NCBI RefSeq assembly: GCF_018128965.1
Contig: NZ_JAAEDH010000002.1
Location: forward strand, 248,001-312,000
From: Plastoroseomonas arctica
Lineage (GTDB): Bacteria > Pseudomonadota > Alphaproteobacteria > Acetobacterales > Acetobacteraceae
Direction of reading: 5' to 3'
Length of the DNA: 64,000 bases
Part shown: positions 7,388-15,993 of the stretch, piece by piece
Numbering within the stretch: the stretch's first letter is position 1
Layout: each line of letters opens with the position of its first letter
Translations under genes and position numbers: made by a program
Notes under the pieces: model-generated
The model's input: only the letters and a program-made list of their open reading frames with translations
Database searches by the model: none
Told to the model about the DNA's origin: nothing

Positions 7388-9266
7388 CGATCACCTCCAC
7401 CAGCACGTGGTCGCGCAGGATCAGGCTCGCGCGCTTCAGCGCATCGGCGGCGGCTTCGAGGTGGTCGCCCGTCGTGATGAACAAATGCAGCTGGCGGAAA
7501 TCCTTCGCGTGCTTGAGGGCGCTGGCAGCGAGGCTTCGCTGCGCTGCGTCCGCCGCGTGCTCGGCGGCCGAGACGCCATCGAGGGCCGCGAGGAAATCCC
7601 CGGTTTCCGCGGTCCCCGCCGCGGGGCCGATCTGCGCGGCGTGTCCGACCGCCTTGATCCATTCCCCTGCCGCGTCGACCAGCAGACGCGCGAGGTCCTG
7701 CAGCGCCGCAAGCGCATGGCCTTCAAGCGGGTCGAGCTCGAGCAGGAACACCGCATCCTCCAGCGCGTCCGCGGCGTTGTCGGCGGCTTCCAGCAACGTG
7801 CGGAAGACCAGCTGCTCGGGCCGGCGCCGCGCGGCTTCGCGCGCCTCGATCACCAGCAGGTCGGCCTCGTGTTCGAAGCGGGCGGCGCGATGGGCGCGCT
7901 TGCCGTCATGGGCCTGGTCGCGCAGCCGGTCGCGCACCAGGCCGGCGAGTTCGAGGATCAGGCCGGCATGGTCGGCCGCGAGAAGCAGCAGCCGGCGCTC
8001 CTCCTTGGAGAAATGCCCTGCGAGTGCGACGCGGATGCGGTCACGCAGCAGCCCCGGCGACTGGCCGGCGCGCAACCCCTCGCTCGCCGTGCGCAGCACG
8101 CCCTGCAGGAAAGCGACGCTCTCCGCATCGCCCAGCACGTCGCACAGCCGGTCGCCGAAGCGCATCGCCGAACCGGCGGTCGCCTCGATGGCGCGGTTCA
8201 CCACCTGCGAGCCGCCGAGCTCGAGGAAGCCGCGATGGCCGATATCCTGTTCGGCCGCCCAGGCGAGGAGCGCGATGCGGTCCGGCCCGCGCAAGAAGCC
8301 GCGCAGCGCCTTGCGGGCGCGGTTCCAGTCGATCAGGAAGACCAGCCGTGAGCCGAGGAAATCGAGATAGTCGCGGCACCCCGCCGCATCCTTCGCCGTG
8401 ATTGTTCCGGTGGCCAGGGTGAAGGCGCTGCCGCTGGCCAGGCTCGCGCTGCGCGCCGCACTCCAGGCGACGCCGCGCGGGGCCAGCAGCTGCTGGAAAA
8501 AGGCCAGACGCTCGGTGTGCACGTCGCTGTAGATGACGCTGACGGTCAGCGCCTCGACATGGACGACGAGCACATGCGCGTCGGTGGTGCCGATGTCGTT
8601 CTGGATCGACAGGCGCGCGCCAGCGCGGGTCGCCGTGGTGTCGAGGCCGGGATGGTCGAACTTCAGCGGCGCGGTGCGGTGCAGCCCCGCCATGAAGGCG
8701 GCGACCAGCGGCCGGTCCGCGGCGGTGATGCCATACACCGCCGCACCGTCGAGGATCTCCTCTGCAAGGTCGGCCTGCATCGCGTTCAGCCGCTTGTGCA
8801 GATCCATCACCAGCTGGTGCGGGCTGTCATGGCCGGCCTGGGTGATCGCTGCGATGGCGGCGGGCGAGAGCAGCCCATCCGCCGCGGCCGGCAGCGCGGC
8901 GAGCACCGCATCCACCCGCTTTGCCAGCCCCGCCGGCTTGCCGGTGGGCAGCACCGGGGAGGCCATGGCGCGCAGGTCCGCGGCGATGCGCGCGCAGATT
9001 CCGGCCGCCTGCGGGATGCGGCAATCCTTTCCGGCCATCACGGCGCCGGCGATCACCGCGTCGAGTTCCGCCGCGTCGATACCACAAGCGATGCGCTCGG
9101 CCTTGAGGCTGCCCGCCGGCGGCTGTGGATGCTGCGCCTGGTCCATCGCCAGTTGCAGCAGCGAGAAGGCGTATTTCAGCCGGTCATTCGCGGCCAGCGC
9201 CGCGTTCACGGCGGCGCCGGGCCGGAGGTCGGCCTCGCCGATCGCCGCGAGTATCTGCTGCTTCAT
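7380..9266 (-). CDS. Large protein with PhoU-like C-terminal helical domain
   Basis: 628 residues, not a standard family that I can name. The last ~220 residues (from about LSKEERRL-like positions: FSKEERRLLLLAADHAG) form a helical, charged region. Spaced helices (FEHEADLLVIEAREAARR, LLEAADNAADALEDAVFLLEL) match the DUF47/PhoU phosphate-regulator pattern. The first 400 residues are mixed alpha/beta without a clear motif. The ATG at 9266 was preferred over an upstream TTG. It is transcribed with the PPDK-like gene and has a FixJ-like promoter box upstream. A role as partner or regulator of the PPDK-like phosphotransfer protein is inference. Confidence 0.7.
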   Translation of the reverse strand: MKQQILAAIGEADLRPGAAVNAALAANDRLKYAFSLLQLAMDQAQHPQPPAGSLKAERIACGIDAAELDAVIAGAVMAGKDCRIPQAAGICARIAADLRAMASPVLPTGKPAGLAKRVDAVLAALPAAADGLLSPAAIAAITQAGHDSPHQLVMDLHKRLNAMQADLAEEILDGAAVYGITAADRPLVAAFMAGLHRTAPLKFDHPGLDTTATRAGARLSIQNDIGTTDAHVLVVHVEALTVSVIYSDVHTERLAFFQQLLAPRGVAWSAARSASLASGSAFTLATGTITAKDAAGCRDYLDFLGSRLVFLIDWNRARKALRGFLRGPDRIALLAWAAEQDIGHRGFLELGGSQVVNRAIEATAGSAMRFGDRLCDVLGDAESVAFLQGVLRTASEGLRAGQSPGLLRDRIRVALAGHFSKEERRLLLLAADHAGLILELAGLVRDRLRDQAHDGKRAHRAARFEHEADLLVIEAREAARRRPEQLVFRTLLEAADNAADALEDAVFLLELDPLEGHALAALQDLARLLVDAAGEWIKAVGHAAQIGPAAGTAETGDFLAALDGVSAAEHAADAAQRSLAASALKHAKDFRQLHLFITTGDHLEAAADALKRASLILRDHVLVEVIGG

Positions 9267-9308
9267 CGAGGGGAGCCTCTCATCGGCGTTGGCCGTACAA
9301 GGCAACCG

Positions 9309-9348
9309 CTAGGCGCCAGCGCCACGCCGCGGCAGGGGCGGAAACTAC
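9309..9348 (-). promoter_or_regulatory. Two-part FixJ-like promoter of the PhoU-like/PPDK-like operon
   Basis: Read on the minus strand, GTAGTTTCCG (9348-9339) is followed 36 bases later by CTAG within GGCGCCTAG (9312-9309), 43 bases before the ATG at 9266. The same pair, with 37-base spacing, precedes three other genes in this island. Confidence 0.6.
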
Positions 9349-9383
9349 GGCGCCACGAGGCCCTCGCGCTGGCGTGATGCTGC

Positions 9384-9425
9384 GTAGATTCCGAGGCTGC
9401 ACGGCCCGGCTGTGGCGGCGGTAGA
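9384..9425 (+). promoter_or_regulatory. Two-part FixJ-like promoter of the universal stress gene
   Basis: GTAGATTCCG at 9384-9393 and GTAGAC from 9421, offset 37 bases. The surrounding GCGTAGATTCCGAGGCTGC closely matches the box upstream of the BON gene. It lies 61 bases before the ATG at 9486 and is back-to-back with the minus-strand copy. Confidence 0.6.
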
Positions 9426-9485
9426 CCGACGGTTCGGCCCGCGTCACGCGACCTCGCGCGGCGCGCTGCCCGATCGGACCCCACC

Positions 9486-10358
9486 ATGTTCCAGCACATC
9501 CTGCTGCCCGCCACCGGCGAGCCTGCCGACGCCGTCGTCTATGCCACGGCCCTCGCCGCCGGCCTGGGTTTGCCGGTGCATTTCGGCGTGCTGCATGTCC
9601 GCCAGGACCTGGTGACCGCCGCCATCGACATGGCCGGCCTCGGCGTCTACGGCGGCTACGGCGCCGGCCGGATGATCGACACCATCGAGCAGGAGACGGT
9701 CGCCGCCGAGGATGCGGCGCGCGCCGCCTTCGCCGCGTTCCGGTCGGAAAGCGGGCTGGCCAATGCGATGCCCATGGCGGGGCAGGGCAGCGCCACGCTC
9801 ACCGTGGAGACCGGCGTGGAGGAAGACGCCCTCGTCGCGCATGGCCGCACCGCGGACCTCGTCGTGATCGGGCGCGCACATGGCGGCGAGGAAGTGTCGC
9901 TCGGCCGCATGCAGGCGGTGTTGGCCGGCATCGGGCGGCCGCTGCTGGTCGCAGCGCCGCATGGACCCGCGGCGCTGCTGGACACCGTCGTGATCGCCTG
10001 GAAGGACAGCGCGGAGGCGGCACGCGCCGTCAGTGCCGCCATGCCCTTCATCGCACGCGCCGGGCGCGTGCTGGTGGTCACCATCGGCGAGGCGGGCGAT
10101 CCGGGTGAGCCGGGCGCTGCCTCCGCGGCCAGGCTGGTCGAAACGCTCACGCGCCACAACTCGGCGGTGAGCGCCTGGCATGTGCCAGCCGGCGACGGCG
10201 AGGGTGCCGAGGCGCTGCTCGCGGCGGCGAGCGAGGCGCGCGCGACGCTGCTGGTCATGGGCGCCTATGGGCATGGCGAGCTGCGCGAGATGGTGTTCGG
10301 CGGCTTCACCCGCAGCGTGCTCGGCGGCGCGCCGATGCCCGTGCTGATGATGCATTGA
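9486..10358 (+). CDS. Tandem universal stress protein (two UspA domains)
   Basis: 290 residues made of two Usp domains (about 1-150 and 155-290). The second keeps the ATP-binding type signature GAYGHGELREMVFGGFTRSVL and ends VPVLMMH-like (MPVLMMH). The first is more diverged (LVVIGRAHGGEEVSLG). Usp proteins are cytosolic and raised in starvation and low oxygen. A FixJ-like promoter box precedes the gene, and it opens the plus-strand run of stress genes. Confidence 0.92.
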   Translation: MFQHILLPATGEPADAVVYATALAAGLGLPVHFGVLHVRQDLVTAAIDMAGLGVYGGYGAGRMIDTIEQETVAAEDAARAAFAAFRSESGLANAMPMAGQGSATLTVETGVEEDALVAHGRTADLVVIGRAHGGEEVSLGRMQAVLAGIGRPLLVAAPHGPAALLDTVVIAWKDSAEAARAVSAAMPFIARAGRVLVVTIGEAGDPGEPGAASAARLVETLTRHNSAVSAWHVPAGDGEGAEALLAAASEARATLLVMGAYGHGELREMVFGGFTRSVLGGAPMPVLMMH

Positions 10359-10384
10359 TGGCGTCGGCGCGGCGCGGCGTCTGC

Positions 10385-10427
10385 GTAGTTTCCGACGCTG
10401 CCGCCGCCGCGCCGGTGGCGCCTAGGG
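10385..10427 (+). promoter_or_regulatory. Two-part FixJ-like promoter of the BON gene
   Basis: GTAGTTTCCG at 10385-10394 and CTAGGG from 10422, offset 37 bases, 56 bases before the ATG at 10481. The inner flank CGACGCTGCCG and the GGTGGCGCCTAG box match the other copies. Confidence 0.6.
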
Positions 10428-10480
10428 TGCCGGCGAATGAGCGACCGATCCGCCGCTCATCGCCGAACAAGGAAATCACC

Positions 10481-11131
10481 ATGTCGCACGACGCTCAGCT
10501 GAAGCAGGCCGTTCTTTCGGAATTGAACTGGGAGCCCAGCATCGATTCCGCCCATATCGGTGTCACCGCCAAGGATGGCGTCGTGACCCTGATGGGCCAT
10601 GTCGCCACCTACGGCCAGAAGCAGGCCGCCGAGGCCGCGGCGCGCCGCGTGAAGGGTGTCTCGGCCATCGCCGAGGAGATCGAGGTCAGGCTGCCCTTCC
10701 AGACCGAGCGCGGCGATGACGACATCGCGGCTGCGGTCATCGACCGGCTGGGCTGGGATGCCTCAATCCCGCGCGATGCCGTGAAGGTGCGCGTGGAGAA
10801 GGGCTGGGTGACGCTGACCGGCGAGGTCGAGTGGTACTTCCAGAAATCCGCCGCCGAGCGCGAGATCGCCTGGCTGCTGGGCGTGGTCGGCGTCTCCAAC
10901 CAGATCAGCATCAAGGTGCGGCCCGATACCGGCAGGATCAGCGACGACATCACCCATGCGCTGCATCGCTCCTGGCTGTTCGACGCCAAGACAATCAACG
11001 TGAGCGCCACCGGCGGCCACATCCGCCTGACCGGCACGGTGCGCTCGCCCTATGAGCGCCAGGTGGCCGCGACCACGGCATGGGCCGCGCCCGGTGCGAC
11101 CGCCGTCGAGAACGACCTGCGCGTCGTCTGA
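10481..11131 (+). CDS. Triple BON-domain protein
   Basis: 216 residues built from three BON repeats, roughly 5-70, 77-145 and 150-216. Each has the pattern I-x-V-x-x-G-x-V-x-L-x-G-x-V (DGVVTLMGHV, KGWVTLTGEV, GGHIRLTGTV). BON domains bind phospholipid or act in osmotic and envelope stress proteins. No signal peptide is visible, so it is probably cytosolic or membrane-peripheral. The start follows AAGGAAATCACC. Its FixJ-like promoter links it to the neighbouring stress genes. Confidence 0.9.
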   Translation: MSHDAQLKQAVLSELNWEPSIDSAHIGVTAKDGVVTLMGHVATYGQKQAAEAAARRVKGVSAIAEEIEVRLPFQTERGDDDIAAAVIDRLGWDASIPRDAVKVRVEKGWVTLTGEVEWYFQKSAAEREIAWLLGVVGVSNQISIKVRPDTGRISDDITHALHRSWLFDAKTINVSATGGHIRLTGTVRSPYERQVAATTAWAAPGATAVENDLRVV

Positions 11132-11203
11132 TCCACGCCGCGCCGCGCTGCCCCACCGGGCGGCGCGGCGATCGCGCGCGAACCCATCCGTCAGGAGCTT
11201 TCC

Positions 11204-11749
11204 ATGGACAAGACCGACACCGTCATTGCCGTCTTCAACGACCACGCCGAGGCGGAGAGCGCCGTCAAGCACCTCGCCGATGCCGGCTTCGCGATGCAGC
11301 AGCTCTCCGTCGTAGGCAAGGGCTACCACACCGAGGAGAAGGTGGTGGGCTTCTACAACACCGGCGACCGGATGCGCTTCTGGGGCACGCGCGGCGCGGT
11401 GTGGGGCGGGCTGTGGGGACTGTTCTTCGGCGGGCTGTTCATCACCATCCCGGTGACGGGGCCGCTGGTCATGCTGGGCGCGGTCGCGACCGTCGCAATC
11501 GTGGCGATCGAGAATGCGGTGTTGCTGGGCGGGCTGTCCGCGCTTGGGGCTGCGCTGTTCAGCGTCGGCATTCCGAAGAACAGCGTGCTGGAATACGAGG
11601 CCGCGGTGAAGGCCGACGGCTTCCTGGTCATGGCGCACGGCACCGCCGAGGAGGTCGCCCGCGCCAAGGCGATCCTGGGCACCGTCAAGCCCACGCGCCT
11701 GGACAGCTATGGCGCGCTGCCCGAGGTGATCGCCTTGGGCGCGGCGTGA
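11204..11749 (+). CDS. General stress protein with glycine-rich membrane segment
   Basis: 181 residues. The N-terminal part (TDTVIAVFNDHAEAESAVKHLADAGF) matches the YflT/GsiB-like general stress domain. Two hydrophobic, glycine-rich stretches (about 60-85 and 88-120) suggest a membrane hairpin. A short domain then resembles the start (VKADGFLVMAHGTAEEVARAK). The ribosome site is CAGGAGCTTTCC. It overlaps the following PHA synthase gene (GTGA), so the two are translated together. Molecular role unknown. Confidence 0.82.
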   Translation: MDKTDTVIAVFNDHAEAESAVKHLADAGFAMQQLSVVGKGYHTEEKVVGFYNTGDRMRFWGTRGAVWGGLWGLFFGGLFITIPVTGPLVMLGAVATVAIVAIENAVLLGGLSALGAALFSVGIPKNSVLEYEAAVKADGFLVMAHGTAEEVARAKAILGTVKPTRLDSYGALPEVIALGAA

Positions 11750-13494
11750 TCGACGTGCCCCAGACCGTCGTTCCGATCCGCGCGGCCACACAGCCCGCAG
11801 CGCCCCCGGGGCCGCAGAGGACGAGTGCCGCCGATCTCGACCGGCTGCTGCACGCCTGGCAGAGCCGCTTCACCGGCGGCCACTCGCCGAGCACGGCGAG
11901 CCTCGCCTTCCTCGACTGGGCGGCGCACGCGCTTAACGCGCCGTTCGAGACGGCCGAATTCGGGCGCACCGCCGTCGAGCATTGGCAGCGCCTCGCGCGC
12001 ATCGCGCTGGGCACCGAGGCGCTGCTGCCGCTGCCCGAGGGCGACCGCCGCTTCGCCGACCCGGCCTGGTCGCAGCATCCCTACAAGCTCGTCGTGCAGG
12101 CCGTGCTGCTGGGCGAGCAGTGGTGCGAGAGCCTGGTGCAGTCCCCCGACGGGATGGACCCCGGCAACCGCCGGATCATGGGCTTCAACACGCGCCAGTT
12201 CCTCGACATGGTCTCGCCCTCGAACTGGCCCTGGTTCAACCCCGAGGTCGTCGCGGCGACGCGCGCCACCGGGGGGCGAAACCTGATCGAAGGTTTTTCC
12301 AATCTGCTCGCCGACAAGGCCGCGGCGCGCGGTCCGGCGCAGGACGACCCGCATTTCCGCTTGGGTATCGATGTCGCGGCGACGCCGGGCAAGGTGGTGC
12401 TGCGCAACGCGCTGATGGAGCTGATCCAGTACACGCCCACCACGCCGATGGTGGGTGCCGAGCCGGTGCTGATCGTGCCGGCCTGGATCATGAAGTACTA
12501 CATCCTCGATCTGTCGCCGGGGAATTCGATGATCCGCTGGCTGGTCGGCCAGGGGCGGACGGTGTTCGCCATCTCCTGGCGCAACCCGGACGCGTCGATG
12601 CGCGACACCACGCTCGATGACTATCGCAGCATCGGGATCATGGCGGCACTCGATGCGGTGCAGGCGATCTGCGGTCCGGCGAAGGTTCACGCCGCAGGGT
12701 ATTGCCTGGGCGGCACGCTGCTCGCGATCGCTGCCGCCGCGATGGCGCGCGACGGCGATGCGCAGCTCGCGAGCCTCACGCTGCTCGCGGCGCAGACCGA
12801 TTTCACCGAGGCCGGCGAGCTGCAGCTGTTCATCACCGACGACCAGCTCGATTTCCTCGGCGACGTCATGGGCGCGCAGGGTTTTCTCAGCGCGAACCAG
12901 ATGGGCGGCGCCTTCCAGATGCTGCGCGCCAACGACCTGGTCTGGTCGCGCGGCATCCACGACTACCTGCTCGGCAAGCACGACGCGCCGAACGACCTGA
13001 TGGCCTGGAACGCCGACGGCACCCGACTGCCGGCGCGGATGCACATGGAATACCTGCGCGGGCTGTTCCTGCACAACGACCTCGCCGAAGGGCGGTTCCG
13101 TGTCGGCGACCGGCCCGTGGCGTTGGCCGATATCCGCCTGCCGATCTTCGCCGTGGGGACGGAGCGCGACCACATCGCGCCCTGGCGTTCGGTGTTCAAG
13201 CTGCATCTGCTCAACGACAGCGCGCTCACCTTCGTGCTGACCTCGGGCGGGCACAATGCGGGCATCGTCAGCGAGCCCGGCCATCCGCGGCGGAGTTTCC
13301 GGATGCGCCTGCGCGCGCATGACGGGCGCAGCCCGGGCCCGGATGAGTGGCGCGCGGAGACCGCACCGCAGGATGGCTCCTGGTGGCTTGCGTGGGGTGA
13401 CTGGCTTGCGGCGCAGTCCGGCCCGCCTGTCGCGCCGCCGGCCATGGGCGCCGCACTCGCCGATGCGCCCGGCGCCTATGTGCGGGAGCACTAG
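11746..13494 (+). CDS. Class I-type poly(3-hydroxyalkanoate) synthase
   Basis: 582 residues, close to class I PhaC length. It polymerises (R)-3-hydroxyacyl-CoA at the granule surface. The catalytic triad is in place: C320 in the lipase box GYCLGGT, D424 in WNADGTRLP and H503 in SGGHNAG. PhaC landmarks include GRNLIEGFSNLLAD, PAWIMKYYILDLSPGNSMIRWLV and SWRNPD. The GTG start overlaps the previous stop (GTGA). Genes downstream make a hydratase fused to a phosphotransacylase, an acetate kinase and FabI, so it sits in a carbon/redox overflow operon rather than beside phaA/phaB. Confidence 0.92.
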   Translation: MIDVPQTVVPIRAATQPAAPPGPQRTSAADLDRLLHAWQSRFTGGHSPSTASLAFLDWAAHALNAPFETAEFGRTAVEHWQRLARIALGTEALLPLPEGDRRFADPAWSQHPYKLVVQAVLLGEQWCESLVQSPDGMDPGNRRIMGFNTRQFLDMVSPSNWPWFNPEVVAATRATGGRNLIEGFSNLLADKAAARGPAQDDPHFRLGIDVAATPGKVVLRNALMELIQYTPTTPMVGAEPVLIVPAWIMKYYILDLSPGNSMIRWLVGQGRTVFAISWRNPDASMRDTTLDDYRSIGIMAALDAVQAICGPAKVHAAGYCLGGTLLAIAAAAMARDGDAQLASLTLLAAQTDFTEAGELQLFITDDQLDFLGDVMGAQGFLSANQMGGAFQMLRANDLVWSRGIHDYLLGKHDAPNDLMAWNADGTRLPARMHMEYLRGLFLHNDLAEGRFRVGDRPVALADIRLPIFAVGTERDHIAPWRSVFKLHLLNDSALTFVLTSGGHNAGIVSEPGHPRRSFRMRLRAHDGRSPGPDEWRAETAPQDGSWWLAWGDWLAAQSGPPVAPPAMGAALADAPGAYVREH

Positions 13495-13498
13495 GCGC

Positions 13499-14884
13499 AT
13501 GGACTTCATCGAGAACCGCACCTTCGACGAGCTGACGGTCGGCGAGACCGCCAGCCTCTCGCATCGCGTGACGCAGCGCGACATCGACCTCTTCGCGACC
13601 GTCACCGGCGACGTGAACCCGGCCCATGTCGACCCCGTCTACGCGGCGGGCGACATGTTCCACCACATCATCATCCACGGCATCTGGGGCGCGGGGCTGA
13701 TCTCCGCCGTGCTCGGCACCAGGCTGCCGGGGCCGGGGACGATCTACCTCGGCCAGGCGCTGCGCTTCCGCCACCCCGTGGCGATCGGCGACACCATCAC
13801 CGCGACACTCACCATCAGCGAGAAACGCGCCGAGAAGGGCGACGTGACGCTCGACTGCGTCTGCACGAACCAGGCGGGCAAGGTGGTGATCAGCGGCACT
13901 GCCGAGGCGCGGGCGCCGCGCGAAAAACTGCGCCTGCCGCGCGTGGCACTGCCGGAGATCCGAATCGGCCGGCATCCGGCGATGGTGGCCCTACTGCAGC
14001 GCGCGGCTGGCGGCGCACCGGTGTCGATGGGCATCGTCCATCCGGTGGACGCCGCGTCGCTCTCCGGTGCGCTGGCGGCGGCCGCGGCGGGGTTCATCCT
14101 GCCCGTGCTAATCGGCCCGGCGGCGGTGATCGCGGCGGTGGCGCAATCCATCGCCGCCGATATCGCGGGCCTGCGCGTGATCGACACGCCGGACGCCGCC
14201 GCATCCGCCTTGGCGGGGGTAACACTGGCCTGCGCCGGCGAGGTCGCCGCGCTGATGAAGGGCGACCTGCACACCGACGTGCTGATGCATGCGGTGGTGG
14301 CCACCGGCTGCGGCCTGCGCACCGCCCGGCAGATCAGCCATGTCTACGTGATGGACGTGCCCGAATTCCCCCGCCCGCTGCTGCTGACCGATGCCGCGAT
14401 CAACATCACACCTGGCCTCGCGGCCAAGGCCGGGATCGTGCAGAACGCCATCGACCTCGCGCATGTGCTGGGCATCGCGCGGCCGCGCGTGGCGATCCTC
14501 GCCGCGGTCGAGGTGGTCAATGCGCGCATGCCGGCGACGCTCGACGCCGCCGCGTTGTGCAAGATGGCCGATCGCGGGCAGATCACCGGCGCCCTGCTCG
14601 ACGGTCCGCTCGCGCTCGACAACGCGATCGACGCGGGTGCTGCGGCCGAAAAGCACATCGTCTCCGAGGTCGCCGGGCACGCCGATATCCTGGTGGTGCC
14701 CGACCTCGAGGCCGGCAACATGCTGGCCAAGCAGTTGACCTTCCTCTCGGGCGCGGCGGCCGCCGGGGTTGTGCTGGGTGCCAGCGTGCCGATCGTGCTG
14801 ACCAGCCGCGCGGACAATGCGGCGACGCGCCTCGCCTCCTGCGCGCTCGCGGTGCTGATCGCGCGTGCGGCCGTCCCGGCGTGA
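13499..14884 (+). CDS. Bifunctional enoyl-CoA hydratase (MaoC)/phosphate acyltransferase
   Basis: 461 residues, two enzymes in one chain. Residues ~1-145 are a MaoC-type R-specific hydratase with the hydratase-2 pattern TGDVNPAHVDPVYA. Residues ~160-461 are a phosphate acetyl/butyryltransferase (ILPVLIGPAAVI, MKGDLHTDVLMHAVV, ITPGLAAKAGIVQNAIDLAHVLG, PDLEAGNMLAKQL). The first half can supply (R)-3-hydroxyacyl-CoA to the PHA synthase upstream. The second turns acyl-CoA into acyl phosphate for the acetate kinase encoded next. The fusion recurs in alphaproteobacterial low-oxygen clusters. Confidence 0.93.
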   Translation: MDFIENRTFDELTVGETASLSHRVTQRDIDLFATVTGDVNPAHVDPVYAAGDMFHHIIIHGIWGAGLISAVLGTRLPGPGTIYLGQALRFRHPVAIGDTITATLTISEKRAEKGDVTLDCVCTNQAGKVVISGTAEARAPREKLRLPRVALPEIRIGRHPAMVALLQRAAGGAPVSMGIVHPVDAASLSGALAAAAAGFILPVLIGPAAVIAAVAQSIAADIAGLRVIDTPDAAASALAGVTLACAGEVAALMKGDLHTDVLMHAVVATGCGLRTARQISHVYVMDVPEFPRPLLLTDAAINITPGLAAKAGIVQNAIDLAHVLGIARPRVAILAAVEVVNARMPATLDAAALCKMADRGQITGALLDGPLALDNAIDAGAAAEKHIVSEVAGHADILVVPDLEAGNMLAKQLTFLSGAAAAGVVLGASVPIVLTSRADNAATRLASCALAVLIARAAVPA

Positions 14885-15993
14885 GCGGCGCGATCCTCAC
14901 GATCAATGCCGGGTCATCGAGCGTGAAGTTTGGTCTGTTCGGCGATGCGGGCGACGGCCCGGCCATGTTGCGCGGCGAGATCGAGACCGGTGACGAGGGC
15001 GGTGCGATGGGGATCTCACTCGATAACATTCTGGCGGATGTGGCGCGGCGCGCGCCAGAGCTGACCCTGCGGGCCGTGGGGCATCGCGTGGTGCATGGCG
15101 GCGCGGATCACATCGCACCGGAAGCCGTGACGCCGGCACTCCTGCGCGCGCTGCACACGCTCGCCCCGCTCGACCCGCTGCACATGCCGCGCAACCTCGC
15201 CCCCATCGCGGCGCTGGCGGCGCGCCACCCCGCGCTGCCGCAGGTCGCGTGCTTCGACACCGCCTTCCACCACACCCTGCCGCCGGTGGCGCAACGCTTC
15301 GGCCTGCCGCGCGCGATGACCGAGGCCGGGCTGCGCCGCTACGGCTTCCACGGCCTCTCCTACGAATACATCGCTCGGCAACTCGCGAAGGTGGCGCCCG
15401 GCCTGCGCCGCGTGGTCGTCGCGCATCTCGGCTCCGGTGCCAGCCTCTGCGCACTGCGCGACGGGCGCTCCATCGCAACCACGACCGGGTTCAGCGCGCT
15501 CGACGGGCTGCTGATGGCGACACGCTGCGGCAGCCTCGACCCCGGCGTGATCCTGCATCTCGGCCGAGCGGGGAAAACCTTCGCCGAGATCGAGGCGCTG
15601 CTCTACCACCAATGCGGCCTGCTCGGCGTGTCCGGCATCAGCGGCGACATCCGCGTGCTGATGGCCTCCGCCGCGCCGGAAGCGCGCGAGGCGATCGAGC
15701 TCTTCACCTACCGTATCGCACTCGACGTCGCGGGCATGGCGACGGCGCTCGGCGGCATCGACGGGCTGGTCTTCACGGCCGGGATCGGCGAGCACGCCGC
15801 ACCGGTGCGCGCCGCGGTCTGCGAGCGCCTGGCCTGGCTTGGCCTCGGCCTCGATGCGGAAGCGAATGCAGCGGGGGCACCGATGGTCAGCAACGAGGCA
15901 AGCCGCGTCGCCATCCATGTCATCGCCACGGACGAGGAAGCGATGGTCGCGCAACACACGCGCGCGGTCATCGCCTGGAAGGATCCCCCATGA
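14881..15993 (+). CDS. ackA: Acetate/propionate-family kinase
   Basis: 370 residues, slightly shorter than E. coli AckA. Family motifs are clear: LTINAGSSSVKFGLF at the start, VGHRVVHGG, YGFHGLSYEYIA, VVAHLGSGASLCA, MATRCGSLDPG and FTAGIGEH. It transfers phosphate from acyl phosphate to ADP, completing substrate-level ATP formation with the transacylase fused upstream. The GTG start overlaps the previous stop (GTGA), and its own stop overlaps fabI (ATGA). Acetate, propionate or butyrate preference cannot be read from sequence. Confidence 0.93.
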   Translation: MSGAILTINAGSSSVKFGLFGDAGDGPAMLRGEIETGDEGGAMGISLDNILADVARRAPELTLRAVGHRVVHGGADHIAPEAVTPALLRALHTLAPLDPLHMPRNLAPIAALAARHPALPQVACFDTAFHHTLPPVAQRFGLPRAMTEAGLRRYGFHGLSYEYIARQLAKVAPGLRRVVVAHLGSGASLCALRDGRSIATTTGFSALDGLLMATRCGSLDPGVILHLGRAGKTFAEIEALLYHQCGLLGVSGISGDIRVLMASAAPEAREAIELFTYRIALDVAGMATALGGIDGLVFTAGIGEHAAPVRAAVCERLAWLGLGLDAEANAAGAPMVSNEASRVAIHVIATDEEAMVAQHTRAVIAWKDPP

